From Vicinamibacterales bacterium (GTDB lineage: Bacteria > Acidobacteriota > Vicinamibacteria > Vicinamibacterales > Fen-181): a stretch of 64,000 bases of DNA. Below the pieces are notes generated by a model. That model searched no databases. It saw only the letters and a list, made by a program, of their open reading frames with translations, and had not been told where the DNA came from. This document shows positions 41,102 through 49,901 of this stretch, piece after piece. The stretch lies in the NCBI GenBank assembly GCA_036504215.1, contig DASXVO010000054.1:124001-188000 (forward strand). Direction: 5' to 3'. The first letter of the stretch is position 1. The number at the start of each line of letters is the position of its first letter. Position numbers and translations under genes: made by a program.

Positions 41102-42547
41102 GTGACCACGCGTTTCGCGGTTCTCGTCCTGCTCGCCACGCTCGTGCCCGGCTGCGGGCGCGGCCGGGTGCCGCAGCCGCCCATTCCGCCTCGCCTCTCC
41201 GATGGGCAGGAACTGTTGGTGGGCCTGCGGGCCGACGCGGATGTGCGACGCGATCTGGGCGTCTACGCCAACGATGGTCTGCAGCAGGTCGTGCAGCAAC
41301 TCTGCGCCCGACTGGCCGCAGCGTCAGGCCGTGCGGCGCTGCCGTGGCGCGCGACGATCCTCGACGTGGCCGCCGCGAACGCCTTCGCGTTGCCAGGCGG
41401 CCAGATCTACCTCACGCGCGGCCTGCTCCCGTATCTCACCAGCGACGCGGAACTCGCGGCGGTCATCGGCCACGAGGTGGCGCACGTGGCCACCGGCCTG
41501 GCGGCCCGCCAGTTCGCCGCCGCCACGACCGGCGGGGGCGACCCGCTCATCATCGGGCTCTTCTCGCCGATCGTGCGACGGCTGCGCCCCCCGGCCGCAG
41601 GGTCCATCAGCCCGACTGTGCTGTTCGGCAGGTTCAGACCCGACGAGGAGTTGGTCGCCGACACGCTGGCGTCGGGATATCTCGCCAGGTCGGGCTTCGA
41701 TCCGAACGCCGTTCCCGCATTCCTCGCATCGCTCGCGGAGCAGCAGCTTCAAAGCGACAAGCGAGGTGTGCCGACGTGGCTCGAGACCCACGTGTCTTCC
41801 GCTGATCTGATCGAGCAGTTGCGGGCGGCGACGAGGACGCTCGACACGCCCCCGCCGGCGGGTTGGACGGTCAATCGCGACGGCTACCAGCAACGCGTTC
41901 ACGGCATGGTGTTCGGCGACAACCCGCGCGACGGGCTCGTGCGAGGTCGCGAGTTCATCCAGGCGGAGCGGCGCTTTGCGCTCACGATTCCGGCGCGGTG
42001 GGAAGTGACGAACAGCCGGATGCAGATGGCGGTCGAGCACCCGGACGAAGACGCGGCACTCGTCGTCCGGGTGCTCCCGCGCGCCCGTCGCGCCGACCTG
42101 GCTGCCGTCGCGCGGACGACGATGGAGGGGGCCGGTTTCAGGACGGCGGGCGGAGAGGAGACGACGATCAACGGGGCGCCGGCATTCGTCGGCACCTGGG
42201 ACGGCGAGCGCGATGCCGCCTCTCCGGTGCGCGTGCGCGCAGCATTCGTGCGCCTCGGGAGCGTGGTCCACTTGCTGGCGGGCATCGCGTCCGCCGACCG
42301 TTTCACGTTCGTCGAAGCGTCGCTCCAGGCCAGCATCTCGTCGTTTCGCGCGATCGACGGCGCGGAAGCCGACCGCGTCAGGATGAATGTGATCGATCTC
42401 TATTCGGTGCAGCCGGGCGACACGTGGGACAGGATCGCGCGCCACTTCGGCGGGATCGTGATGCCCGCCACGCTCGCCCAGATGAACCACGGCCTGCCGG
42501 ACCCGGTGCCGCCTGGCACCCGCGTGAAGGTGGTCACGACGCGATAG
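41102..42547 (+). CDS. M48-family metalloprotease lipoprotein with LysM-like C-terminus
   Basis: 481 residues. The lipobox LATLVPGC indicates an envelope lipoprotein. VIGHEVAHVATG at 122-133 is the HExxH zinc motif and DEELVADTLASGYLARSGFD supplies the third ligand (ELVAD), as in BepA/LoiP-like proteases that handle outer-membrane proteins. NAFALPGGQIYLTRGLL is also diagnostic. The last 45 residues (LYSVQPGDTWDRIARHFGG and PPGTRVKVV) form a LysM-like peptidoglycan-binding module. GTG start. Confidence 0.88.
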   Translation: MTTRFAVLVLLATLVPGCGRGRVPQPPIPPRLSDGQELLVGLRADADVRRDLGVYANDGLQQVVQQLCARLAAASGRAALPWRATILDVAAANAFALPGGQIYLTRGLLPYLTSDAELAAVIGHEVAHVATGLAARQFAAATTGGGDPLIIGLFSPIVRRLRPPAAGSISPTVLFGRFRPDEELVADTLASGYLARSGFDPNAVPAFLASLAEQQLQSDKRGVPTWLETHVSSADLIEQLRAATRTLDTPPPAGWTVNRDGYQQRVHGMVFGDNPRDGLVRGREFIQAERRFALTIPARWEVTNSRMQMAVEHPDEDAALVVRVLPRARRADLAAVARTTMEGAGFRTAGGEETTINGAPAFVGTWDGERDAASPVRVRAAFVRLGSVVHLLAGIASADRFTFVEASLQASISSFRAIDGAEADRVRMNVIDLYSVQPGDTWDRIARHFGGIVMPATLAQMNHGLPDPVPPGTRVKVVTTR

Positions 42548-42556
42548 CCGACCCAG

Positions 42557-42576
42557 ATCGACGACGCGTCGTCGAT
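42557..42576. repeat. perfect 20-base palindrome after the protease gene
   Basis: ATCGACGACGCGTCGTCGAT reads identically on both strands. It begins 10 bases after the protease stop codon. No T-run follows, so it may be an operator or a structural terminator. Confidence 0.55.
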
Positions 42577-42685
42577 GCGCGGCCGATCGCCTCCCGCATG
42601 GGCATCGTCACGCCGCCACCCGAGGAAGAGGGGCCCAAGGAAGAGCTGACGGCTCCAGACCCGGACAGGATTGCCACGGCTGACC

Positions 42686-42715
42686 TTGACACCCTTTTCC
42701 CGCGGGCGCTATAGT
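42686..42715 (+). promoter_or_regulatory. strong sigma70-type promoter upstream of the zincin gene
   Basis: TTGACA (42686-42691), 18-base spacer, TATAGT (42710-42715). This is one of the best consensus promoters in the window. Transcription would start near 42722, giving a leader of about 65 bases before the ATG at 42788. Confidence 0.65.
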
Positions 42716-42787
42716 CGGCGCGCTTCTCCAGGTCTTCCCCCGGACCACCAGCAGCACAGCTCCAACGACCGGGTCGCGGGCGCGCGC

Positions 42788-43675
42788 ATGATTAATTACA
42801 CGGAACGCATCAGCGTGCTGATGCGCGACATCGTCGCACGTGTCCCGCGGCTGTCCTACATCGACTCCGACGATCTGCTCGTGTTCGCACGATACGGCCG
42901 CCCGGGGGCCGAGGGCGCGTTCGCGACCTGCCACTGCATCAGCCTGCCGCCGACCGAGCCGGGCTACTACTACTGGCGCGATCGGCAGACCGGCCGCATC
43001 ACGCGCCGCTCGCGATGGTTCGTCACCAAGTCGCCGTCGGTTTCTGTCGGCGGGCGCCGCATCCACTACCTGATCTCGTTCGCGCTGCCGCGCTTCTGTG
43101 ACCAGACGCTCGCGGGTTCGCGCAAGGAGCATTGCTACGACCAGCGCGCACCGACCTGGCTGGCGAAGCTCGATACGGTCGTCCACGAGCTGTACCACAT
43201 CGATCCGAGCGCTCCGGGGATCCGGCGGGTCGAGCGCGCCGATGGCGTGGCGACGTACTCGTCACACGGTCGGGACTTCCTGGCCGACGTTGCCGACATG
43301 GTGCGGGAGTATCTGGCGACGCGGCCCGATCCGGCCACCTTCGATTTTCTGCGGCATCGGTTCTCGGAGCTCGAGGAGATGCACGCGGGTGTGCTCGGCA
43401 CGACGTTCCGGACGTTCCCATCCTTCCCGCAACGCTACATCGACGTGCTGCCCAACGCCGCTCAGCCGGAGACGCCGGCCAGCGTGCGCATCCAGACGCT
43501 GAAAACGTCGGCGGTCCCGACGCGGTACACGGAGGACGACCTCGTGGTGCGGCAGTTCCTCGCATGCGCCACTCGGCGGCTCTCACGCCGCGACACGCGA
43601 CGCGAGTCCCCCCTGGTGCGCCAGATGCGCCGGCCCGACGGTGCCCCGATCGAGCGCGCAGCGGCCGGGCAGTGA
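42788..43675 (+). CDS. putative zinc metallopeptidase of unrecognised family
   Basis: 295 residues from ATG ATT AAT TAC. DTVVHELYHIDP at 129-140 has the HExxH zincin motif (His133, Glu134, His137) and SSHGRDFLADVADMVREY downstream could supply a third His ligand, like SprT or phage-type metallopeptidases. Upstream, CHCISLPP, YYYWRDRQTGRITRRSRWFV and CDQTLAGSRKEHCYDQ contain several cysteines that might form a structural metal site. The C-terminal 60 residues are Arg-rich. No signal peptide, so cytoplasmic. The promoter at 42686-42715 precedes it. Confidence 0.65.
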   Translation: MINYTERISVLMRDIVARVPRLSYIDSDDLLVFARYGRPGAEGAFATCHCISLPPTEPGYYYWRDRQTGRITRRSRWFVTKSPSVSVGGRRIHYLISFALPRFCDQTLAGSRKEHCYDQRAPTWLAKLDTVVHELYHIDPSAPGIRRVERADGVATYSSHGRDFLADVADMVREYLATRPDPATFDFLRHRFSELEEMHAGVLGTTFRTFPSFPQRYIDVLPNAAQPETPASVRIQTLKTSAVPTRYTEDDLVVRQFLACATRRLSRRDTRRESPLVRQMRRPDGAPIERAAAGQ

Positions 43676-43779
43676 GCCTCCTGATCGCGAACCGAAGGGC
43701 GAGGAACGAAGACGCGGACCCCGGCGGTACCGCGCAAGGCGCGGTCGCGGCGCCTGCGTCCACGGAAACGACTCGGGGC

Positions 43780-44310
43780 TCACGTCGGGCGCTTCGCGGC
43801 CGCGAGCCGAGTTCTCCAGTACTCCATCGACAGCCGATCGATTCTCACCTGGCCGCGTGAGCTCGGCGCATGGACGAACGCGTCGTCGCCGACGACGATG
43901 CCGACGTGCGAGACGCGGTGTCCGTCGATGGCGAAGAACACGAGGTCTCCCGGCCGCACGTCCGCAGGATCGATGTTCTGTCCGACCTCGAACTGCTCGC
44001 GCACGCTCCGCGGCATCCCGATGCCCGACTGGGTGAACACGTACTGGACAAAGCCGCTGCAGTCGAATCCGTCGGGGTCTTGTCCGCCGTTTCGGTACGG
44101 CGCGCCGACGAGTGACTGTGCGAGGTCAGCCGCCGCGACGGCGGCGGGAGACAACGCGGGCCGTGGCGCGGGCGACGGGCGCTCGACAGGCGCCGTGTCC
44201 GGTTGGCGCGGGTCGTGGGCGCCGGGGTAGGGCCGAGGCACGTGGCCAGAACTGGCGCACCCGGACGCGACGAGCGCGCCGAGGGCGACGATGGACAGAG
44301 CGCGACGCAC
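43780..44310 (-). CDS. NlpC/P60-family (C40) peptidoglycan hydrolase lipoprotein
   Basis: 176 residues with lipobox LGALVASGC, a Pro-rich linker of about 30 residues, then the catalytic domain: LVGAPYRNGG, Cys84 in GFDCSGFVQYVF, His135 in RVSHVGIVVG and His147 in FVHAPSSRGQ. The family cleaves gamma-D-glutamyl-diaminopimelate bonds in cell-wall stem peptides. GTG start; no clear ribosome-binding spacing. Convergent with the zincin gene. Confidence 0.88.
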   Translation of the reverse strand: MRRALSIVALGALVASGCASSGHVPRPYPGAHDPRQPDTAPVERPSPAPRPALSPAAVAAADLAQSLVGAPYRNGGQDPDGFDCSGFVQYVFTQSGIGMPRSVREQFEVGQNIDPADVRPGDLVFFAIDGHRVSHVGIVVGDDAFVHAPSSRGQVRIDRLSMEYWRTRLAAAKRPT

Positions 44311-44395
44311 GTCCTTCCTATCGGGCGGAGCGGAACGGCCGGACAGGCCTCGGCTGCTAAGCGACTGAACCGGAACGTGTTAGGGCTCTGTCAGG

Positions 44396-44424
44396 TTGAC
44401 AGTCGAGATCGGCTCGGTCAAAAT
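44396..44424 (+). promoter_or_regulatory. sigma70-type promoter of the HNH gene
   Basis: TTGACA (44396-44401), 17-base spacer, CAAAAT (44419-44424). It overlaps the extended open frame upstream of 44435 and therefore supports the ATG at 44435 as the true start, with a very short leader. Confidence 0.55.
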
Positions 44425-44434
44425 ACCAATCATC

Positions 44435-44968
44435 ATGGAGCACACGCTGCTCCTCAACGCCTCCTACGAGCCGCTCAAGGTGGTGCCTTGGCGAAAGGCC
44501 ATCACCTTGTGCTGCCAGGGCAAGGTCGAGATCATCTCGGTCTACGACCGTGAGATCCGATCCGTCTCGATCAGCTTCAAGCTGCCGTCCGTCGTCCGCC
44601 TGTTGCGGTACGTCCGTATCAAGCGCCGTTTCGACTACGTGCCGTTCTCGCGCGCCAACATCTACGCCCGCGACGACCACGCGTGCCAGTACTGCGGGCA
44701 GACGCTGCCGGTCACCGAGTTGACGTTCGATCACGTCGTGCCGGTGGCGCAGGGTGGCCGCAAGGACTGGGAGAACATCGTCACCTGCTGCGTGAGCTGT
44801 AATCGGCGGAAAGGCGGCCGCACGCCGGCCGAAGCGGCGATGCGGCTCGTGCGGGTGCCGGCCCGCCCGCAGGCCGTGCCCGCCATCCGCATCACGATTG
44901 GCTTGCGCAATGCGCCCGAGAGCTGGCGCGACTACCTCTACTGGAACGTGGAGCTGGACGATACGTAG
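44435..44968 (+). CDS. HNH endonuclease-domain protein
   Basis: 177 residues beginning MEHTLLLNASYEPLKVVPWR, the standard start of a widespread bacterial HNH family. A zinc-supported HNH core follows: CQYCGQTLP, LTFDHVVPVAQGG and CVSCNRRKGG, giving the four zinc cysteines and the catalytic His. The conserved context of this family is chromosomal and not obviously tied to restriction or mobile elements, and its role is unknown. Its promoter lies directly upstream. Confidence 0.85.
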   Translation: MEHTLLLNASYEPLKVVPWRKAITLCCQGKVEIISVYDREIRSVSISFKLPSVVRLLRYVRIKRRFDYVPFSRANIYARDDHACQYCGQTLPVTELTFDHVVPVAQGGRKDWENIVTCCVSCNRRKGGRTPAEAAMRLVRVPARPQAVPAIRITIGLRNAPESWRDYLYWNVELDDT

Positions 44969-45015
44969 CAGCCTCTCGAATGAGACCGTTGCTCGCGGCT
45001 GGTTGCCAGTAGTCA

Positions 45016-46014
45016 ATGGTTGCCTTTCACACTCCACGTCCGCGCATCGTGCCCGCTCGAGCCGTCGACGGCGGGTGCGTCACCATTGAGGCCGGGGCCG
45101 ATCCGTTCTCAGTCGACCCGCCGCCGTTCGTTCGCCTCGGCGGCGTCCATGCGCGCGTCGTCACCGCGTCGTCCCGTCGGGTCCGCGTGGTCGTGCCCGG
45201 TGAGATCATGGGCGGACGCGTGCCCGTCACGTTCGACGCGGTCGAGCCGCCGATCGGGTTCATCGAGATCGGAACGCGCGTCGCGACGGGGCTGCACCAG
45301 GTGGACAGCCCGGCGTTCGACGCCGACGGCAACCTCTACGTCACCTGCAGCGGAACCCGCGGCCAGCGCGTGCCCGTGTCCATCTTTCGAATCCGCCCCG
45401 ACGGCACGCGTGAGGTGCTCGTCACCGGTCTCGTCAACGCGACGTCACTGGCGTTCGATCCGTTTGGCGCGCTCTGCGTCTCGAGCCGGTTCGACGGAAC
45501 CGTCTACCGCGTGACGGCGGACGGACGCGTGGAGAAGATCGCGTCGGAGCTCGGCGTGGCCTGCGGCATCGCGTTCCTTTCCGACGGGACGATGTTCGTG
45601 GGCGACCGCGGCGGGACGCTGTTCCGGGTGAATGCGGCCGGGCGGGTGATTCTGTGGGCCACGCTGCCGGCCAGCGTGGCCGCGTATCACCTCGCCGTCG
45701 CGGCGGATGAGTCGGTGTACGTGAGCGGGCCGACGCTCTCGACGCGTGACGCCATCTACCGCGTCGATCGACGTGGCGAGGTCACGCGGGCATTCGAGGG
45801 GTTCGGACGGCCTCAAGGGCTCGCCTTCGGACAGGACGGTGCGCTCCACGTGGCCGAGGCGGTGGCCGGCGCCAGCGGTATCTACCGGGTCGATTCGGAC
45901 GGCAGCCGCACGTTGATGGTCGCGGGCGCGGCGCTCGTCGGCCTCGCCATCCACCCGGTGCATGGCGTCGCCGTGGCGTCGAACGACACCGTCTACCGCC
46001 TCGACGCGTTCTAA
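45016..46014 (+). CDS. cytoplasmic NHL/SMP-30-like beta-propeller protein
   Basis: 332 residues. After an N-terminal immunoglobulin-like (IPT/TIG) segment of about 80 residues (VRLGGVHARVV) come repeated propeller blades: SPAFDADGNLYVTCSG, SLAFDPFGALCVSSRF, GIAFLSDGTMFVGDRG, LAVAADESVYVSGP, GLAFGQDGALHVAEAV. The pattern resembles gluconolactonase/SMP-30 or NHL proteins, but no metal-site residues could be confirmed by eye. No signal peptide. Function uncertain; the amino-acid permease follows 67 bases later. Confidence 0.65.
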   Translation: MVAFHTPRPRIVPARAVDGGCVTIEAGADPFSVDPPPFVRLGGVHARVVTASSRRVRVVVPGEIMGGRVPVTFDAVEPPIGFIEIGTRVATGLHQVDSPAFDADGNLYVTCSGTRGQRVPVSIFRIRPDGTREVLVTGLVNATSLAFDPFGALCVSSRFDGTVYRVTADGRVEKIASELGVACGIAFLSDGTMFVGDRGGTLFRVNAAGRVILWATLPASVAAYHLAVAADESVYVSGPTLSTRDAIYRVDRRGEVTRAFEGFGRPQGLAFGQDGALHVAEAVAGASGIYRVDSDGSRTLMVAGAALVGLAIHPVHGVAVASNDTVYRLDAF

Positions 46015-46081
46015 CCTTTTCGCTTGCCCGCTCCAGTCGATTCCGGGGATGATGCACAGCGCACCCCACCCGGAGGACTCC

Positions 46082-47611
46082 TTGTCTCAGTTGTTCCGCG
46101 TGAAATCACTGGACCTGATGATCGGCGAAGCCGAGCGTGGGTCCTCGCTCAAACGCGCGCTCGGCCCGTTCCAGCTCACGGTGCTCGGCGTTGGCGCGAT
46201 CATCGGCGCGGGGATCTTCTCGACGATTGGGACGGCGGCGGCGGGCGGCGGATCGCACGTCGGCGCCGGGCCCGCGATCATCCTCTCGTTCGTGCTGACG
46301 GCCATCGCGTGCGGCTTCGCGGCGCTCTGCTACGCCGAGTTCGCCGCGATGGTGCCGATCGCCGGATCGGCCTACACCTACGCGTACGCGACACTTGGGG
46401 AACTGATCGCCTGGATCATCGGTTGGGATCTCATCATCGAGTACGCGGTCGGCAACGTCGCGGTCGCGATCTCCTGGTCGGGGTATTTCCAGGAACTGCT
46501 CCGCAACATGGGCGTTGGTTTCCCGGCGTGGCTCGGCACCGACTACCGCTCGGCGGCGATGGCGACGCGGGACATCGCGGCGGTCGTCGCGAAGGGCTCC
46601 GACCCGACCAGCCTGGGACCCGCGATAACGCTCGCGGCGCAGGCCCTGACCGACGCGCCGCGGCTGTTCGGCGTCCCGATCGTCTTCAACTTCCCGGCGT
46701 TCCTCATTGTCATGCTGATCACGTGGGTGCTCGTGAAAGGCATCAAGGAGAGCGCATGGGTGACGACCGCGACGACGGTCCTGAACGTGCTGATCATCGG
46801 GTTCTTCTGTGTCGTCGGGTTCTTCTACGTGAAGCCGGCGAACTGGACGCCGTTCGCGCCGAACGGATTCAAGGGAATCTGGGGTGCTGCGGCGATCATC
46901 TTCTTCGCCTACATCGGCTTCGACGCGGTGTCCACGGCGGCGGAGGAGACACGCAACCCGCAGCGCGACATGCCCATCGGCATGATCGCCAGCCTCATCA
47001 TCTGCACGGTCATCTACATCGCGGTGGCTGTCGTGCTCACCGGCCTCCTGCCCTGGAACCAACTCGGCACCGCACAACCCTTGGCGACGGCGTTCTCGGC
47101 GCAGGGGATGAACTGGGCCGCCGGGGTCATCTCGCTCGGCGCGATCTTCGCGTGCACGTCGGTGTTGATGGTGTTCCAGCTCGGCCAGCCCCGGATCTTC
47201 TTCTCGATGGCGCGCGACGGGCTCCTCCCGCAGTGGGCGGCGAAGATCCATCCGAAGTACAAGACGCCGCACGTCACCACGATCCTCACGGGTGTCGCGG
47301 TGGCGTCGTTCTCGTGCTTCACGAACATCAACGAGGTCGTGGAGCTGACGAACATCGGCACGCTGTTCGCGTTCGTGCTGGTGTCGATCGGGATCCTCAT
47401 CCTGCGCTACTCGGATCCCAAGCGGCCGCGGCCGTTCCGCACCCCGCTGGTGCCGCTGGTCCCGCTGCTGTCGGTGGTGAGCTGCACCATGCTGATGATG
47501 GAGCTGCCGGCACGGACGTGGTGGCGGTTCGTGATCTGGCTGGCGTTCGGGTTGGTGCTGTACTTCCTGTACGGGTATCGACACAGCCGACTGCGCCAGA
47601 TCCCGGAGTAG
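46082..47611 (+). CDS. APC-superfamily cationic amino-acid transporter (CAT type)
   Basis: 509 residues, about 12-14 transmembrane helices. LKRALGPFQLTVLGVGAIIG and AGIFST give the helix-1 GxG substrate-binding break; FFAYIGFDAVSTAAEETRNP and QRDMPIGMI are typical of CAT/YfnA-like permeases. I prefer the TTG at 46082, 5 bases after GGAGGA and beginning LSQLFRVKSLD as in relatives, over the ATG at 46049, which lacks a ribosome-binding site. Imports basic or branched amino acids in exchange with protons. Matches the amino-acid-based metabolism elsewhere in the window. Confidence 0.87.
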   Translation: MSQLFRVKSLDLMIGEAERGSSLKRALGPFQLTVLGVGAIIGAGIFSTIGTAAAGGGSHVGAGPAIILSFVLTAIACGFAALCYAEFAAMVPIAGSAYTYAYATLGELIAWIIGWDLIIEYAVGNVAVAISWSGYFQELLRNMGVGFPAWLGTDYRSAAMATRDIAAVVAKGSDPTSLGPAITLAAQALTDAPRLFGVPIVFNFPAFLIVMLITWVLVKGIKESAWVTTATTVLNVLIIGFFCVVGFFYVKPANWTPFAPNGFKGIWGAAAIIFFAYIGFDAVSTAAEETRNPQRDMPIGMIASLIICTVIYIAVAVVLTGLLPWNQLGTAQPLATAFSAQGMNWAAGVISLGAIFACTSVLMVFQLGQPRIFFSMARDGLLPQWAAKIHPKYKTPHVTTILTGVAVASFSCFTNINEVVELTNIGTLFAFVLVSIGILILRYSDPKRPRPFRTPLVPLVPLLSVVSCTMLMMELPARTWWRFVIWLAFGLVLYFLYGYRHSRLRQIPE

Positions 47612-47729
47612 GCCGCAGCACCCCGAGGCTCGGGGGCCGCCGTTCGCCCTCGCTGAGCGTCAGGGCCGTCGCGCGGCCACGAGGTGCGCGCCGAGCGGGC
47701 GGGCAGGTGATGGCGCCGAGGCAACTGCG

Positions 47730-48059
47730 TCAATCGACGATGAACAGCCTGGCGCCGGTTGCGGTGCGGGAGCGGTGCGGCGCCGCACCGTCGGCGACCT
47801 GGTAGCTCTGGCCCGGCTTCAGCAGGTGCGTCTCGCCGTTCTTCAGGTCGGTGTGGAGTTCTCCCTCGAGCACGAGAAGGACGTGGCCGCGCTCGCACCA
47901 GTGGTCGGCCACGTATCCGGCCGAGTACTCGACCATCCGCACGCGGATGTTCCCAATCTCGAGCGTGTGCCAGTACGCCGCACCCTTTTCGCCAGGGTGT
48001 GTCGTCGCGGGAACGGTGCTCCAGTCAACGGTGGTGAACGGAACGTTTTCGATCTTCAT
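47730..48059 (-). CDS. DHCW-motif cupin protein
   Basis: 109 residues forming a single small cupin: VDWSTVPATTHPGEKGAAYW, VRMVEYSAGYVADHWCERGH and VLLVLEGELHTDLKNGET. The DHWC segment is the variant of the DHCW motif that names the family, with His ligands at ADHW and CERGH. Function not established; probably a small metal-binding protein. It is last on the reverse strand after the ABC-2 permease gene. Confidence 0.75.
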   Translation of the reverse strand: MKIENVPFTTVDWSTVPATTHPGEKGAAYWHTLEIGNIRVRMVEYSAGYVADHWCERGHVLLVLEGELHTDLKNGETHLLKPGQSYQVADGAAPHRSRTATGARLFIVD

Positions 48060-48096
48060 GGCTTTGGCCTGTTGGCGCGGACCTCTGACTACTACC

Positions 48097-49890
48097 TCAG
48101 TCCACGCTGCTGACTCCCAGCCGTTGTGTGGCCGGTTCGAACGGTTCCTCGAACACGACGTCGCACCATCTTCGCATGCTCCGCGTCCTGACGAACGCCA
48201 GCCCGATCACGCCGAGGCCGAGCACCCCTGCCACGATTCCTGCGCGGTCGGGCGATTCCATCGCCCAGTGCTCCAGCCAACCCAACGGGACGGCGGCCAG
48301 GAAGGCAGTCAGCCCGGCATGCCAGGCGGATGACCGCGAGCGCCCGGAGTCTCCCGCGCAGGTGAAGGGTAATGATCTGAGATTCAGGAACGCCCACTCG
48401 ACGACGAGAGCGGCGGCCACCACGCCAAACAGCAGGTGCACGGCCGCCAAGTGACCTCCCCAGACCAGCGCGTGCACCGGCACGAGCGCCACGACCGGGA
48501 CGACGCCCACGACCCACGCCGCGCGGCGGACACCGGCGAAGGAGGCTCCAGGATCACGCATCCAGGTGGTCTGAAACACCCAGTTGGCGCGCAGGTCGGC
48601 GGGCACGACGGAGACGAACCGCACCGTCCCGACCGCAGCACAGACGAGGATCAGCTGCACGGTCAGCAACGCTGCCGAGGGCGCGACCGGGGGACCGAGC
48701 AGCGTGTGAAGATCGCTCGCGGGCACGAAAACGATCAGCGTGGCAAGGGCTACGGCCGCTCCACCCGCCAGGTACATGCGCTGCCCTGCGCCGCGAACGA
48801 GCGTCTGCAACGTGAAGAAGAACGTCGCGCCCGAGAGCGGATCTCGGAGGATCGTCCGCGACAGCAGAGCGGTCACCGCGGCGACCACCGGGCGCGGAAG
48901 GACCGACCGCGGCTCCGGCAAGCGGCGGGCGAGCCGTCGGGTTTCGAACGCATAGCCGCCGACCGCCACGAGCATGACGAGGCCCAGGCCGCTCGCGGCC
49001 GTCGCAGCCAGCCGCTCGAACGTGGGCATGTGCGCCAGATAGGCGCGACGATAGTGCTCCGCGGCCTCCGGGCTCCATCGCTGTCGTCCGTTGGGAGCCA
49101 CCACTCCGGGCGAATCGAGAATCATCCGGCTGGTCAGGGTTTCGTACAACCCAAGAAACCACATCGGCGGGCTGAGAGATACCCCGCGTCCACCCGTCGG
49201 AAGGAGGGACGTCGGCACGCTGGGACGGGCGGGTACGAGCAGCAGCGCGGTGACGAACAGCAGCACGAGCGCCGACTGGACGATCACCGAGAGGCGCCGG
49301 AATGCTCGCGCGCTGGTGAAGAATGCCAGGGTCTCCCGGCATGCCAGGACCACGAAGAACCCGAAGGCGCCGGCCGCCAGGGAGACGCCGGCGTGTGTGA
49401 CCATCAGCCAGACACCACATCCGAGACCCACCTGCAAAGTGCCGAGCAGGATGGCCGGGTACAGCACGCTTGGGATCGCGTTGACCGCGACCGCGAATGT
49501 CATCACGAACAGGCCGAGCGCCTGCATCTTCGCGACGAGCAGCGTGCGCCGACTGATCGGCAGTGGACCGACGACCGCGACATCGCGCGCATCGAGCACG
49601 AGGGCATCCCATTCGACGAGCGTCGCGATGCCCATGACGATCATCGAGATCGAGACGCACGTCAGCTTGTCGTCGAGCGCGATGAGGAGGCGCTGTCCCG
49701 GCGTGATCCACGCGTTCATGTATTTCAGCAGGAGCGGCGCCGCAGCCAGCAGGCCCGGCACGGCGAGCGCGGCGTACACGAAGCCGATCTTCTCCTCGCC
49801 GCCGCCGTTCGGGGCGACGAGGTCGTTGTCGAAGAACCGCCGGAAGAAGATCCGTCGGAGCAGTCGTACCTCACCGATCTCGCCGGCCAT
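48097..49890 (-). CDS. large ABC-2-type membrane subunit paired with the ATPase upstream
   Basis: 597 residues with about twelve hydrophobic segments. The N-terminal part shows LRRIFFRRFFDNDLVAPNGG and, near 90, EWDALVLDARDVAVVGPLPI, followed by alternating long helices and charged loops, typical of large ABC-2-like exporter membrane proteins in Acidobacteria. It starts 11 bases after the ATPase gene, so the two form an exporter. Substrate unknown. Confidence 0.65.
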   Translation of the reverse strand: MAGEIGEVRLLRRIFFRRFFDNDLVAPNGGGEEKIGFVYAALAVPGLLAAAPLLLKYMNAWITPGQRLLIALDDKLTCVSISMIVMGIATLVEWDALVLDARDVAVVGPLPISRRTLLVAKMQALGLFVMTFAVAVNAIPSVLYPAILLGTLQVGLGCGVWLMVTHAGVSLAAGAFGFFVVLACRETLAFFTSARAFRRLSVIVQSALVLLFVTALLLVPARPSVPTSLLPTGGRGVSLSPPMWFLGLYETLTSRMILDSPGVVAPNGRQRWSPEAAEHYRRAYLAHMPTFERLAATAASGLGLVMLVAVGGYAFETRRLARRLPEPRSVLPRPVVAAVTALLSRTILRDPLSGATFFFTLQTLVRGAGQRMYLAGGAAVALATLIVFVPASDLHTLLGPPVAPSAALLTVQLILVCAAVGTVRFVSVVPADLRANWVFQTTWMRDPGASFAGVRRAAWVVGVVPVVALVPVHALVWGGHLAAVHLLFGVVAAALVVEWAFLNLRSLPFTCAGDSGRSRSSAWHAGLTAFLAAVPLGWLEHWAMESPDRAGIVAGVLGLGVIGLAFVRTRSMRRWCDVVFEEPFEPATQRLGVSSVD

Positions 49891-49901
49891 GCGGCCTCCT
49901 G

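Noticed and set aside
42598-42714. Possible 38-codon gene after the M48 protease
   Set aside because: No ribosome-binding site, no recognisable motif, and the strong promoter of the next gene lies inside it.
43729-43745. 7-bp hairpin ACCGCGC-AAG-GCGCGGT between convergent genes
   Set aside because: Short stem without a T-run; such stems are frequent in this base composition.
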